A DNA stretch of 11,608 nt from NCBI GenBank assembly GCA_038232215.1, contig JBBSIG010000070.1, positions 1-11,608 on the forward strand. The letters run 5' to 3'. The notes below the pieces were generated by a model. It worked only from the letters and a program-made list of their open reading frames with translations. It had not been told where the DNA came from and did no database searches. Shown one piece after another: positions 1-7,587 of the stretch. The stretch's first letter is position 1; the number at the start of each line of letters is the position of its first letter. The translations under genes were made by a program, and so were the position numbers. The stretch comes from JBBSIG01 sp038232215. GTDB lineage: Bacteria; Actinomycetota; Thermoleophilia; Gaiellales; Gaiellaceae.

Positions 1-1980
1 CTCGTCCGGGTCGAACTCTCCGTCGTCCGCCTCGTCGTCGTCCGCGGCGAAGACCTCCGGCAGCTCGAGCAGCGACTCGTCGAGCTCCTGCTCGCGCTGG
101 TGGCGGCACTGCTCGACGACGAGAGCGATCTCCTCCTCGGTCACGTAGGCGCCCTGCACGCGCTGAAGCCGCGAGGTGCCGAGCGGCTTGAAGAGCATGT
201 CGCCCTGCCCGAGCAGGCTCTCGGCTCCCGACTGGTCGAGGATGACGCGGGAGTCCGTCTGGCTCGAGACCGCGAAGGCGATCCGGGAGGGGACGTTGGC
301 CTTGATCATCCCGGTGATCACATCCACGGAGGGGCGCTGCGTCGCGAGCACGAGGTGGATCCCGACGGCGCGCGACTTCTGCGCGAGCCGGATCACGGCG
401 TCCTCCACCTCCTGCGGGGAGATCATCATCAGGTCGGCGAGCTCGTCGATCACGACGAGGAGGTACGGCATCGGCTCCTCCCCGCGCCCGCGGAGCGCGC
501 GGTTCGCCTCGGGCAGGCTGCGGGCCCGGACGACGCTCATGCGCTCGTAGCGGCGCTCCATCTCGCCGACGACGTTCGCGAGCGCCGCCGCCGCCTGCTT
601 CGGGCTCGAGACGACCGGGGTCAGCAGGTGCGGGATCGACTCGTAGTAGTTGAGCTCGATCCGCTTCGGGTCGATCAGGATCATCCGCACGTCGTCGGGT
701 GTGGAGCGCAGCAGGATGGAGGTGAGGATGGTGTTGATGCAGCCCGACTTGCCCGACCCCGTCGTCCCGGCGATCAGCATGTGCGGCATGCGAGCGAGAT
801 CGGCCCACACGGCCGTCCCCGAGATGTCCTTGCCGAGCCACACCGAGAGCGGGCTCGCGGTGCCCGGCAGGTCGTCGTAGATGTCGCCCAGCGTGACGAG
901 GTTCGGCGACAGGTTCGGCAGCTCGACGCCGACGGCCTGCTTGCCCGGGATGGGAGCCAGGATGCGAATCTCGGTCGTCGCGAGCGCGTAGGAGAGGTCG
1001 TCCTTCAGGGCGGCCACCTTGGACACCTTGGTGCCCGGAGCGAGCTTGAGCTCGAAGCGGGTCACGCGCGGCCCGGAGATCTGCCCGCTGATCGTGGCCT
1101 CGACTCCGAAGTGCGCGAGCGTCTGCACGAGCAGCTCGGCGGTTCGGCCGCTCTGCTCGCTCGAGGCGGCGGTTCCGGGCGCGGAGTGCCTGAGCAGTTC
1201 GCGGTCCGGAAGCCGGTAGTCGTCTGCGCTCCCGGCTCGCGCAGGCACGAGCGAGGCCAACGGGACCGGCTGACTCTCCTCGGTGTCCGGCTCCGCGGCA
1301 GCCTCGAGTACCGGCGGAGGCCCGATCAGGTCGGGATAGTCGTGTACGCCGTCGACCAGTGGCGGGCTCGGAGCGTGCAGAGTGGTGGGCGGCTCCTCCT
1401 TGGCCCCGCTCCGGCGCGAGGCCCTCGGCGCGGAGGTCGCGCGGCGCTTCGCCGCGGTGCGGACGACGTGCCCGGAGCGCCGCAGGAGCGCACCGATCGA
1501 GGCGCCCGAGAGCAGCAGCACCCCCACGAGCAGCGCGAGCGCACCGACGATCGTCGCTCCCGTGCCGCCGAGCAGCAGTCCGACGACGGTCGAGAGCTGA
1601 CGCCCGAGCCACCCTCCGTGACCCGCGCCCAGAGTGAGCAGCAGACCGAAGAGGAGGACGGCGAGCCCGGCCCGGAACGGCCGCACGTCCACGAGACTGC
1701 TGCGCGCGACCAGCAGCGAGCCGATCGCGAGGAGCAGAAGCGGCGCCACGTAGGCGCCGTCGCCCACGGCCGCGCGGAAGCCGTCCACCACGGCTCCGCC
1801 GACGAAGCCGCCGCTCAGGCCGAGGTAGAGCAGCGCGGCGAGGAAGAGGCCGAGGGCCGCGAGCCCGAGCCCGACGAGCTCCGGACGGTGGCCGTACCGC
1901 GCGCGCGACCGCCTCGTGCGCCTCTTCACGCGTGCGGGCTTGCGAGGGCGCAGCTTGGTCGACCGCTTCTTGCGCGCCAT
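1..1980 (-). CDS. ftsK: DNA translocase FtsK/SpoIIIE family (3' end cut by window edge)
   Basis: This is a septal double-stranded DNA pump that clears and segregates chromosome ends at division. 660 codons are visible from an ATG at 1980. The N-terminus is highly basic (residues 1-30). Hydrophobic segments follow at about 35-60, 75-95, 100-120 and 130-165, fitting the membrane anchor. A proline- and alanine-rich linker of about 105 residues is next, short compared with E. coli FtsK. The alpha subdomain begins near 278. The motor has Walker A GTTGSGKS (405-412) and Walker B LLVVIDELAD (507-516). The visible part ends in an acidic stretch, so the C-terminal winged-helix gamma domain that reads KOPS-like sites lies outside the window. 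There is no clear Shine-Dalgarno before the ATG. It is the last gene of the minus-strand run, 74 bp after the nucleoside hydrolase. The family is certain; FtsK versus SpoIIIE naming is by context. Confidence 0.95.
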   Translation of the reverse strand, partial: MARKKRSTKLRPRKPARVKRRTRRSRARYGHRPELVGLGLAALGLFLAALLYLGLSGGFVGGAVVDGFRAAVGDGAYVAPLLLLAIGSLLVARSSLVDVRPFRAGLAVLLFGLLLTLGAGHGGWLGRQLSTVVGLLLGGTGATIVGALALLVGVLLLSGASIGALLRRSGHVVRTAAKRRATSAPRASRRSGAKEEPPTTLHAPSPPLVDGVHDYPDLIGPPPVLEAAAEPDTEESQPVPLASLVPARAGSADDYRLPDRELLRHSAPGTAASSEQSGRTAELLVQTLAHFGVEATISGQISGPRVTRFELKLAPGTKVSKVAALKDDLSYALATTEIRILAPIPGKQAVGVELPNLSPNLVTLGDIYDDLPGTASPLSVWLGKDISGTAVWADLARMPHMLIAGTTGSGKSGCINTILTSILLRSTPDDVRMILIDPKRIELNYYESIPHLLTPVVSSPKQAAAALANVVGEMERRYERMSVVRARSLPEANRALRGRGEEPMPYLLVVIDELADLMMISPQEVEDAVIRLAQKSRAVGIHLVLATQRPSVDVITGMIKANVPSRIAFAVSSQTDSRVILDQSGAESLLGQGDMLFKPLGTSRLQRVQGAYVTEEEIALVVEQCRHQREQELDESLLELPEVFAADDDEADDGEFDPDE

Positions 1981-2033
1981 GGGCGTGAGTTCGGCAACGC
2001 GGCCACCGCTCCTCCCGAGCCGACCGCCCGCTC

Positions 2034-2047
2034 CCCCGCTTCCGGGG
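2034..2047 (-). terminator. Small hairpin between nucleoside hydrolase and ftsK
   Basis: A perfect 5-bp stem (CCCCG/CGGGG) with a 4-nt loop begins 7 nt after the nucleoside hydrolase stop. No T-run follows on the minus strand, so termination would be weak. It may be a chance product of the GC content. It is the only structure seen in the 74-bp gap before ftsK. Confidence 0.2.
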
Positions 2048-2054
2048 ACGAAGC

Positions 2055-2984
2055 TCAGCCGAGAGCGGCCAGGCGCTCGTGCAGGAGGGCGAGGAAGCCG
2101 TCTGCGTCGATCTCCACCGCCACGTGGGCGTTCGGCACGTTCTCCGTGCGCCGCCACAGGTCGACGACCGTGCGACCGCGGCAGAGGGCCGACTCGCAGT
2201 CGACCGCGACGTGCCGCTCGAGCGTCTCGACGAGCCCGAGCCCGAGCACGTGCGCGACCGCGACCGCGTCGTGGATCGGCGAGCCCGCGAACCCGTAGAC
2301 CTCGCGGTGGAAGACGGTGTAGAAGCGGAGCAGCTCGGCGACGAAGGCGCCGGCCCGACCGGTCTCGCGCAGGCGCTCCCCGTGCTCGGGCGTCATCAGG
2401 GCCCGGTGCGTGACGTCCAGGCCGATCATCGTCACGTCGAGCCCGCTCGCGAACACGCGGGCGGCCGCTTCCGGATCGGCCCAGATGTTGAACTCGGCGG
2501 CGGGCGTCACGTTGCCCTCGGCGATCGACCCGCCCATCAGCACGATCCGCTCGATTCGGCCGGCCGCCTCCGGCCGCAGCGAGAGGAGGAGCGCGACGTT
2601 CGTCAACGGCCCCGTCGGCACGAGCGTCACGGGCTTCGGCGAGGCGAGGATCCGCTCCGCGAGGAAGTCCACGGCATGACCCTCGACCGGTGACCGCTCC
2701 GCTGGCGGCAGCTCCGGCCCGTCCAGTCCCGTCTCGCCGTGCACGTACGCCGCGACGAACGGCTCGCGGACGAGCGGTACGGGCGCACCGGCGGCCACGG
2801 GGATGTCGCCGCGGCCCACCAGCTCGAGCACCCGGATCGCGTTCGCGGTCGTCTTCTCGAGCGTCTGGTTGCCGGCCACCGTGGTCACGCCGAGCAGCTC
2901 CACCTCAGGGCTCGCGAGCGCGAGGAGGAGCGCGATCGCGTCGTCGTGCCCAGGGTCGCAGTCGATCAGGACGGGAGTGCTCAC
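2055..2984 (-). CDS. Inosine-uridine preferring nucleoside hydrolase
   Basis: The enzyme hydrolyses the N-glycosidic bond of ribonucleosides to a free base plus ribose, in the cytoplasm. The 309-residue length is normal. The N-terminal DCDPGHDDA motif (residues 8-16) is the family's calcium-binding aspartate cluster. GPLTNVAL (125-132) and EFNIWADPEA (164-173) are conserved ribose-pocket regions, and IHDA (237-240) carries the usual catalytic histidine and the last calcium-binding aspartate. The GTG start at 2984 overlaps the stop of the upstream kinase in a GTGA junction, so translation is probably coupled. Coupling to a ribokinase suggests that the released ribose is phosphorylated straight away. 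Purine or pyrimidine preference cannot be read from the sequence. No active-site residue is visibly missing. Confidence 0.93.
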   Translation of the reverse strand: MSTPVLIDCDPGHDDAIALLLALASPEVELLGVTTVAGNQTLEKTTANAIRVLELVGRGDIPVAAGAPVPLVREPFVAAYVHGETGLDGPELPPAERSPVEGHAVDFLAERILASPKPVTLVPTGPLTNVALLLSLRPEAAGRIERIVLMGGSIAEGNVTPAAEFNIWADPEAAARVFASGLDVTMIGLDVTHRALMTPEHGERLRETGRAGAFVAELLRFYTVFHREVYGFAGSPIHDAVAVAHVLGLGLVETLERHVAVDCESALCRGRTVVDLWRRTENVPNAHVAVEIDADGFLALLHERLAALG

Positions 2985-3853
2985 CGGGCGAGTATCGCGT
3001 CCAGCTCGGCGACCGTGGGCAGGGAGGGCTGCGCGCCCGGCCGGGAAGCCGCGAGCGCGCCGGCCGCGCAGGCGCGCCCGAGCGCCTCGGCGTGCTCGCG
3101 CCCCTCGAGGAGCGAGACGACGAGGCAGGCGCAGAAGGCGTCCCCGGCCGCGGTCCCGTCCACCGCCACGACGCGCGGCGGGCGGGCGCGTGCGACCTCC
3201 TCGCCCCGCTCGAGCAGCACGGCGCCCTCCTCGCCGAGCGTCAGCGCCATGAGCCGCGGAGCCTCAGCGAGCGCGTCGAGCTCGAAGCGGTTGACGACGA
3301 CGAGGTCGGCGCGGCGCAGGACGTCCACGGGAACCGGCCGCGCGGGCGCGGCGTTGAGCGCAAAGAACCCGTCGGCGGCGCCGGACGCCGCCGCCACCGC
3401 CTCGACCGGGATCTCGAGCTGGCAGAGCAGCGCGCCGCCGGGCGCCGCGGCGGCGCTGTCGCCCGGGTCGATCTGCTCGTTCGCTCCCGGAGCCACGACG
3501 ATCTGATTCTCGCCGTCGTCGGCGACGATGATCAGCGCGACGCCCGTCGCCGCCGCGACCGTACGTACCTCGAGCGTCGCGCCCGAGCCGCTCAGTCCCC
3601 GGAGCGCCTCCTCGGCGAACCCGTCGTCCCCCACGCAGCCCAGGAAGCGAACCTCCGCGCCCAGGCGGGCGGCCGCCACGGCCTGGTTCGCGCCCTTCCC
3701 CCCGGGAACGCGCTCGAAGACGGCGTCGGTGACGGTCTCGCCGGGACGCGGAAGCCGCCCGCAGCGCGCAACGAGATCGAGGTTGACCGAGCCGACGACG
3801 GTGAGCCGGGGCGGCGTGGACCGAGCCCCGGCCGAGCCCTTACGCCGCTGCAA
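2981..3853 (-). CDS. rbsK: Ribokinase (PfkB-family sugar kinase)
   Basis: This kinase phosphorylates ribose to ribose 5-phosphate with ATP. The 290 residues contain GSVNLD (21-26), the sugar-binding GGKGANQA (51-58), the substrate glutamate in QLEIP (145-149), the NxxE magnesium motif as NRFE (188-191), and the C-terminal GTAAGD (233-238) with catalytic base D238. GAQPSLP near the C-terminus is typical of ribokinases. The stretch between NRFE and the LGEEG strand is about 20 residues shorter than in E. coli RbsK as I recall it. The first in-frame start is TTG at 3853, which overlaps the preceding gene by 14 bp. No other standard start precedes the conserved core, so TTG is the best choice. 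The pairing with nucleoside hydrolase favours ribose as substrate, though another pentose or nucleoside kinase of the same family is possible. Confidence 0.88.
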   Translation of the reverse strand: MQRRKGSAGARSTPPRLTVVGSVNLDLVARCGRLPRPGETVTDAVFERVPGGKGANQAVAAARLGAEVRFLGCVGDDGFAEEALRGLSGSGATLEVRTVAAATGVALIIVADDGENQIVVAPGANEQIDPGDSAAAAPGGALLCQLEIPVEAVAAASGAADGFFALNAAPARPVPVDVLRRADLVVVNRFELDALAEAPRLMALTLGEEGAVLLERGEEVARARPPRVVAVDGTAAGDAFCACLVVSLLEGREHAEALGRACAAGALAASRPGAQPSLPTVAELDAILAR

Positions 3854-4394
3854 GCGCGCGCAGGTCGTCGACCGCCCGGCCGAGCAGGTTCTCGCGCAGG
3901 TCGAAGAGGCCCGCCCAGAGCGACGAGCGATCGGGGGTCGCGTCGATCCTGGCGGCGTCCGCGAGCCCCTGCAGCGCCCGCACGAGCACGGCGAGCTCGA
4001 GGTAGCTCTGGGCGACCCGGATCGTGTCGGCGCGGACTCCGGCGCGCTCCAGGATCGGCGCCCACTCGAGCACCTCCCCCGCTCCGGGGCCGCCGTACCA
4101 GGAGCGGCCCTCGACGCGCTCCGGCTCGAGCTCGAGCAGGTAGCGGTCGAGCGGTCGCTCGAGCCCGACGAGCGCCGTCTCGACTCGGTCGGCCGCGTGG
4201 CGGAGCGCGGCCTGCCGCCCGCCGGGCGTCGACGGCACGGCCTCGCCGCGCGCCCAGCGCTCCAGCAGCCGGCAGAACGCGAGCGACGCCGCCTCGCAGG
4301 CGCCGAGCTGCACGATCAGCCGCCGTCCCGTCAGGGCCTCGACCGCGTTGTCGGCGAGGACGTCGTTCCAGCCTGGCTCCGCTCGGACTCTCAT
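3840..4394 (-). CDS. Hypothetical protein, helix-rich
   Basis: I do not recognise this 184-residue protein. It is predicted soluble, with no signal peptide or membrane segment. It is rich in Ala, Leu, Arg and Glu, suggesting a helical bundle. Two cysteines (C33, C41) lie in one helix-like stretch, and there is an aromatic/glycine patch SWYGGPGAGE (98-107). The ATG at 4394 is preceded by AGGA at 5-nt spacing, a convincing ribosome site. It starts 40 bp after RNase J ends and its 3' end overlaps the ribokinase start by 14 bp, so it is almost certainly cotranscribed with both. Codon use matches its neighbours. A role tied to RNA turnover or nucleoside salvage is only a guess from position. Confidence 0.75.
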   Translation of the reverse strand: MRVRAEPGWNDVLADNAVEALTGRRLIVQLGACEAASLAFCRLLERWARGEAVPSTPGGRQAALRHAADRVETALVGLERPLDRYLLELEPERVEGRSWYGGPGAGEVLEWAPILERAGVRADTIRVAQSYLELAVLVRALQGLADAARIDATPDRSSLWAGLFDLRENLLGRAVDDLRALAAA

Positions 4395-4434
4395 TCCGTT
4401 CCTGGCGCAGACTCCGCCGGCCGGGGGTGCGAGG

Positions 4435-6096
4435 TCATACCTCCACCACGACGGGGAGGATCATCGGGCGCCGGCGGGTGCGGTCGTAGACGAGCTGCCC
4501 GACCTCGTCGTGAAGGTGCTCCTGCAGCAGCTTGATCTCGGTGACGTCGGCGGCGAGCAGCTCGCGCAGCACCCGGGCGGCCTCGGCCCGGAGCTCCTCG
4601 AGCAGCGGCGCCGAGCCGTCGCCGAACCCCCGCGCGATCAGCTCGGGAGGCGCGGTCGCGTTCCCGTTCGCCCCGGCGAGGGTCGTGACGATGATGAGCA
4701 CGCCGTCCTCGGAGAGCCGGCGCCGGTCTCGGAGAGCGACGTCGTGCACGTCGCCGACGCCGAGACCGTCGACGAACGTGATCCCGGCCTCGATCTGGTC
4801 GACGATGCGCACGCCGTCCGCGTCGAGCTCCACCACCGAGCCGTTCTCGGCCAGGATGATGGAGCCGGCCGGGATGCCGGCCTCGCGGGCGAGCTGCGCG
4901 TGGGCGGCGAGCATGCGGAACTCGCCGTGCACGGGCATGACCGCCTTCGGGCGCACGAGCGAGAGGATCGTCCGGAGCTCCTCCGAGCAGGCGTGCCCCG
5001 AGACGTGGACCGGGGCGATCTCCTGATGCAGCACCTCCGCACCCGATTTCGCCAGCCGGTTGATCGCGTCGTGCACGCGGAGCTCGTTGCCGGGGACCGG
5101 CTTCGCGGAGATGATCACGGTGTCGCCGCGCTCCACGCGAATCGCGGGATGGTCGTTGTAGGCGATCCTGGTGAGGGCGGACAGCGGCTCTCCCTGACTC
5201 CCGGTGCAGAGGATCATCTGCTCCTGCGGCAGGAGGTCGTCGAGCTGGTTCGGGCGGATCAGCACGCCCTCGGGCACGTCGATGTAGCCCAGGCCTCGGG
5301 CGATGTTGATGTTCTTCCGCATGGAGCGTCCGATTACGCAGACCTTGCGACCGACCTGCACCGCGACGTCGATCGCCTGCTGCATGCGGTGGACGTTCGA
5401 GGCGAACGAGGCGACGAGGACCCGTCCCCGGCGAAGCGGGATGATCTGGCGGAACGCCTCGCCGACGACGCGCTCGGACGGTGTCGTGCCCGGTCGCTCC
5501 GCGTTCGTCGAGTCGCCGAGCAGCAGGTCGACGCCCTGGTTCCCCACCTCCGCGAGCCTGCCGACGTCCGTCTTCAGCCCGTCGATGGGCGTGTGGTCGA
5601 TCTTGTAGTCGCCCGTGTGCACGATCCGACCGCCCGGCGTGTCGATCACGAGCGCGACAGCGTCGGGAATCGAGTGCGCCATCCGGATGAAGCCGACGCG
5701 GAAGGGACCGAGCTGGATCGGCGGTCCGTCGGGATCGGCCTCGCGCTGCTCCGTCGAGCGCAGGAGACCGTGCTCGTCGAGCTTCGACTTGATCAGTCCG
5801 AGCGTGAAGCGCGTCGCCCAGACCTCCGGCACGCGCACCTCGCGCAGGAGGTACGGGAGCGCGCCCACGTGATCCTCGTGCCCGTGCGTCAGGACGACGG
5901 CTCGAATCGAGCCCTCGTGCTCGCGCAGGTACGAGAAGTCGGGCAGGACGAGATCGACGCCGAGGTGCTCGTCGCGGGGAAACGCGAGTCCCGCGTCGAC
6001 GATCAGCAGCTCGCCGTCGCTCTCGAAAACGGTCATGTTCTTCCCGACCTCCCCGAGCCCGCCGAGGGGGATGACGCGACAGGTGCCCGCGGCCAT
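4435..6096 (-). CDS. rnj: Ribonuclease J (metallo-beta-lactamase/beta-CASP)
   Basis: RNase J is an endo- and 5'-to-3' exoribonuclease for mRNA decay and rRNA maturation. From ATG 6096 the protein is 553 residues, normal for the family. The opening LGGLGEVGKN (11-20) is diagnostic. Zinc ligands are seen in HGHEDH (71-76), H141 (AHSIPD), D163 (TGDYKID) and H390 (MPVHGEF). The beta-CASP region includes TGSQGEP (298-304) and HVSGHA (364-369), and a C-terminal domain follows from about 450. A GTG at 6141 would add 15 residues, but the ATG gives the usual family start and forms a TGATG junction with the dapA stop, pointing to termination-reinitiation. No strong Shine-Dalgarno is present. The dapA-rnj order is a known actinobacterial arrangement. 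Confidence 0.96.
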   Translation of the reverse strand: MAAGTCRVIPLGGLGEVGKNMTVFESDGELLIVDAGLAFPRDEHLGVDLVLPDFSYLREHEGSIRAVVLTHGHEDHVGALPYLLREVRVPEVWATRFTLGLIKSKLDEHGLLRSTEQREADPDGPPIQLGPFRVGFIRMAHSIPDAVALVIDTPGGRIVHTGDYKIDHTPIDGLKTDVGRLAEVGNQGVDLLLGDSTNAERPGTTPSERVVGEAFRQIIPLRRGRVLVASFASNVHRMQQAIDVAVQVGRKVCVIGRSMRKNINIARGLGYIDVPEGVLIRPNQLDDLLPQEQMILCTGSQGEPLSALTRIAYNDHPAIRVERGDTVIISAKPVPGNELRVHDAINRLAKSGAEVLHQEIAPVHVSGHACSEELRTILSLVRPKAVMPVHGEFRMLAAHAQLAREAGIPAGSIILAENGSVVELDADGVRIVDQIEAGITFVDGLGVGDVHDVALRDRRRLSEDGVLIIVTTLAGANGNATAPPELIARGFGDGSAPLLEELRAEAARVLRELLAADVTEIKLLQEHLHDEVGQLVYDRTRRRPMILPVVVEV

Positions 6097-6983
6097 CAGG
6101 GCGTCGCTGCCGGCGTCAGCAGCTCGGCCCGCTCGAGACACGAGCGGATCTGCTCCAGCTCTCGGTCGGTCGCCTCCACGAGCGGCAGGCGCAGGCCTCC
6201 GACCTCCTGGCCGAGCAGGTTGAGGGCGGCCTTGATCCCGATCGGGTTCGTGGCCGCCTGGAGGATGTCGAGCCCGGGCCGAGTGGCGTGCTCGAGCCGT
6301 CGAGCGCCTTCGAGATCGCCCGCCCGGAAGCGCTCCACCATCGCCTTCACCTGCGGGCCGACGACGTGTGTGTGGACGCAGATGCCGCCGAGGCCGCCGA
6401 GCTCGAGGAACGGCAGCAGCAGCGCGTCGTCTCCCGCGTAGAGGTCGAGGTCCGTCTCGGCGAGGATGCGTCGCGCCTGGTCGAGATCGTCGTTCGCCTG
6501 CTTGACGGCCACGACGGTGGGGATCTCGGCGAGCTCCGCGATCGTCTCCGGCTCCAGGTTCAGCACGACGCGGCTCGGGATGTTGTACGCGACGATCGGC
6601 CTGTCGGTCGCCGCGGCGATCGTCTCGAAGTGCCGGACGATCCCACGGGGCGGCGGCTTGCTGTAGTACGGCGTCACGACGAGCAGGCCGTCGACGCCGA
6701 GCTCATGCGCCGCCTCGCTCAGGTGGACTGAGTGCGCGGTCGAGTACGTCCCGGTTCCGGCGACGACGGTCGCACGCCCGTTCAGGGTGTCGACCGCGAC
6801 GCGGAAGAGCTCGAGCCGCTCGTCGTCCGTCAGCGTCGGCGACTCGCCGGTCGTCCCGGCGACGACGATCCCGTCCGAGCCGTTCTCGACGAGGTGCTGC
6901 GCGAGCGCGCGGAAGCGCTCGAAGTCGATCGCGCCGTCCACGTCGAACGGCGTCACGATCGCCGTCAGGATCTCGCCGAGCAC
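6096..6983 (-). CDS. dapA: 4-hydroxy-tetrahydrodipicolinate synthase
   Basis: DapA condenses pyruvate with aspartate semialdehyde, the first committed step to diaminopimelate and lysine. The 295-residue length is typical. GTTGES (43-48) supplies the active-site threonines. Y107 lies in TPYYSKP. Y133 and R138 lie in YNIPSR, and Schiff-base K161 lies in VAVKQAND. GGLGGICVHTH (196-206) replaces the more usual GxxGVISV-type segment. The start is GTG at 6983, six nucleotides after a TAGAAT box and without a Shine-Dalgarno, suggesting a leaderless transcript. The upstream RAYT-like gene ends 9 bp before it. RNase J follows with a 1-bp overlap. Other aldolases of the same fold are possible in principle, but the residues and the nearby dapB make DapA the clear call. 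Confidence 0.96.
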   Translation of the reverse strand: MLGEILTAIVTPFDVDGAIDFERFRALAQHLVENGSDGIVVAGTTGESPTLTDDERLELFRVAVDTLNGRATVVAGTGTYSTAHSVHLSEAAHELGVDGLLVVTPYYSKPPPRGIVRHFETIAAATDRPIVAYNIPSRVVLNLEPETIAELAEIPTVVAVKQANDDLDQARRILAETDLDLYAGDDALLLPFLELGGLGGICVHTHVVGPQVKAMVERFRAGDLEGARRLEHATRPGLDILQAATNPIGIKAALNLLGQEVGGLRLPLVEATDRELEQIRSCLERAELLTPAATP

Positions 6984-6989
6984 GCGGCG

Positions 6990-6995
6990 ATTCTA
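6990..6995 (-). promoter_or_regulatory. Candidate leaderless promoter -10 box for dapA
   Basis: The minus strand reads TAGAAT, then CGCCGC, then the dapA GTG. A TANNNT box 6-7 nt before the start codon is the usual layout of leaderless actinobacterial promoters. Its first three bases are also the TAG stop codon of the RAYT-like gene. No convincing -35 is visible. The assignment rests on spacing and sequence only. Confidence 0.45.
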
Positions 6996-7499
6996 CTGGG
7001 AGCGGAGGCGCCGGCGGCTGGCGCTCCACGGCCAGTCCGCCGCCTTGGCGCACAGGCCCGCGCGCACCGGGTTCTCGAGGACGTAGAGGCACGTCGTCCC
7101 GAGCTGCGTGTCGCCCTCCACGAGCCTCGTCCAGAAGCGGTCGCCGAACAGGTGGCCTCTCCTCACGTGCCGGACGTTGAACCGTTGCGCGTGGACGCCG
7201 TTCAGCCGCTTGAAGCCCGCCGAGAGCGCTGCGCGGGAGGCGTCCACCACGAGGTGGTAGTGGTTCGTCATCAGGCAGTAGGCGTAGGGGCGCCACTCGT
7301 ACGAGCGGACGATCTCGGCCAGGAGGCCCAGAAACGACCAGCGGTCCTGGTCGTCGCGAAAGATGACCGCGTCGTCGACTCCTCGCGCTCCGGCGTGGAA
7401 GACGCCGTTCGGAAGGTCGCTTCGCAGCGGGCGAGTCACCCGTCTCACGGTACGGCACAGGCGGCGTCGGGAGACGTCAGTGGAACGATCGGCACGCAT
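6993..7499 (-). CDS. REP-associated tyrosine transposase-like protein (Y1/HUH nuclease)
   Basis: Proteins of this IS200/IS605-related family nick single-stranded DNA at REP-type hairpins through a tyrosine. Of 168 residues, LPNGVFHAGARG (29-40) matches the family's opening block. MTNHYHLVV (77-85) holds the HUH metal-binding pair H80/H82. RGHLFGDRFW (114-123) and YVLENPVRAGL (139-149), with likely nucleophile Y139, complete the signature, so it looks intact. The ATG at 7499 has GAGAGGA 4 nt upstream. A GTG at 7439 would remove 20 basic residues and give a start closer to many relatives. It lies between dapB and dapA. A 37-bp palindrome lies 25 bp upstream of its start. There is no partner tnpB and no obvious terminal repeats, consistent with a domesticated RAYT rather than a full insertion sequence. 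Confidence 0.9.
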   Translation of the reverse strand: MRADRSTDVSRRRLCRTVRRVTRPLRSDLPNGVFHAGARGVDDAVIFRDDQDRWSFLGLLAEIVRSYEWRPYAYCLMTNHYHLVVDASRAALSAGFKRLNGVHAQRFNVRHVRRGHLFGDRFWTRLVEGDTQLGTTCLYVLENPVRAGLCAKAADWPWSASRRRLRSQ

Positions 7500-7523
7500 T
7501 CGATCCTCTCGACGTGTCCGAAA

Positions 7524-7560
7524 GGGCGCAAAACCAGGGTCAGACCCTGGTTTTTCGCCC
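7524..7560. repeat. 37-bp palindrome, REP-like and/or bidirectional terminator
   Basis: The 18-bp arms at 7524-7541 and 7543-7560 pair with one mismatch (7529/7555) around a central A at 7542. The core reads CCAGGGTCAGACCCTGG. Runs of A and T flank the core, so RNA from either strand would form a stem followed by a U-rich tail. It lies 27 bp past the dapB stop and 24 bp upstream of the RAYT-like start. It could terminate the peptidase-dapB transcript, serve as a REP-type substrate for the adjacent transposase, or both. The remaining bases between the two genes show nothing else clear. Confidence 0.75.
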
Positions 7561-7587
7561 CGCCCGCGGCCGGCCGGCTGAGGCTCG

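Noticed and set aside
100..2298. 732-codon plus-strand open frame opposite ftsK and the nucleoside hydrolase
   Set aside because: Its product is a low-complexity Arg/Glu/Asp/His-rich string with no domain, while the opposite strand encodes recognisable FtsK and nucleoside hydrolase. It is an antisense artefact of high GC.
6097..6141. Upstream GTG start for RNase J at 6141
   Set aside because: It would overlap dapA by 46 bp and add residues outside the family core. The ATG at 6096 gives the TGATG junction and the usual start.
4348..6441. 697-codon plus-strand open frame opposite RNase J
   Set aside because: The composition is typical of a shadow frame, and the minus strand carries the full RNase J motif set and DapA.
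7510..7518. Nine bases (CGACGTGTC) shared with the 11495-11503 palindrome arm
   Set aside because: The match is too short in GC-rich DNA to claim that the two palindromes are copies of one repeat.
7569..7578. 10-bp self-complementary GCCGGCCGGC near the dapB stop
   Set aside because: Such runs are expected by chance at this GC content, and no function is indicated.
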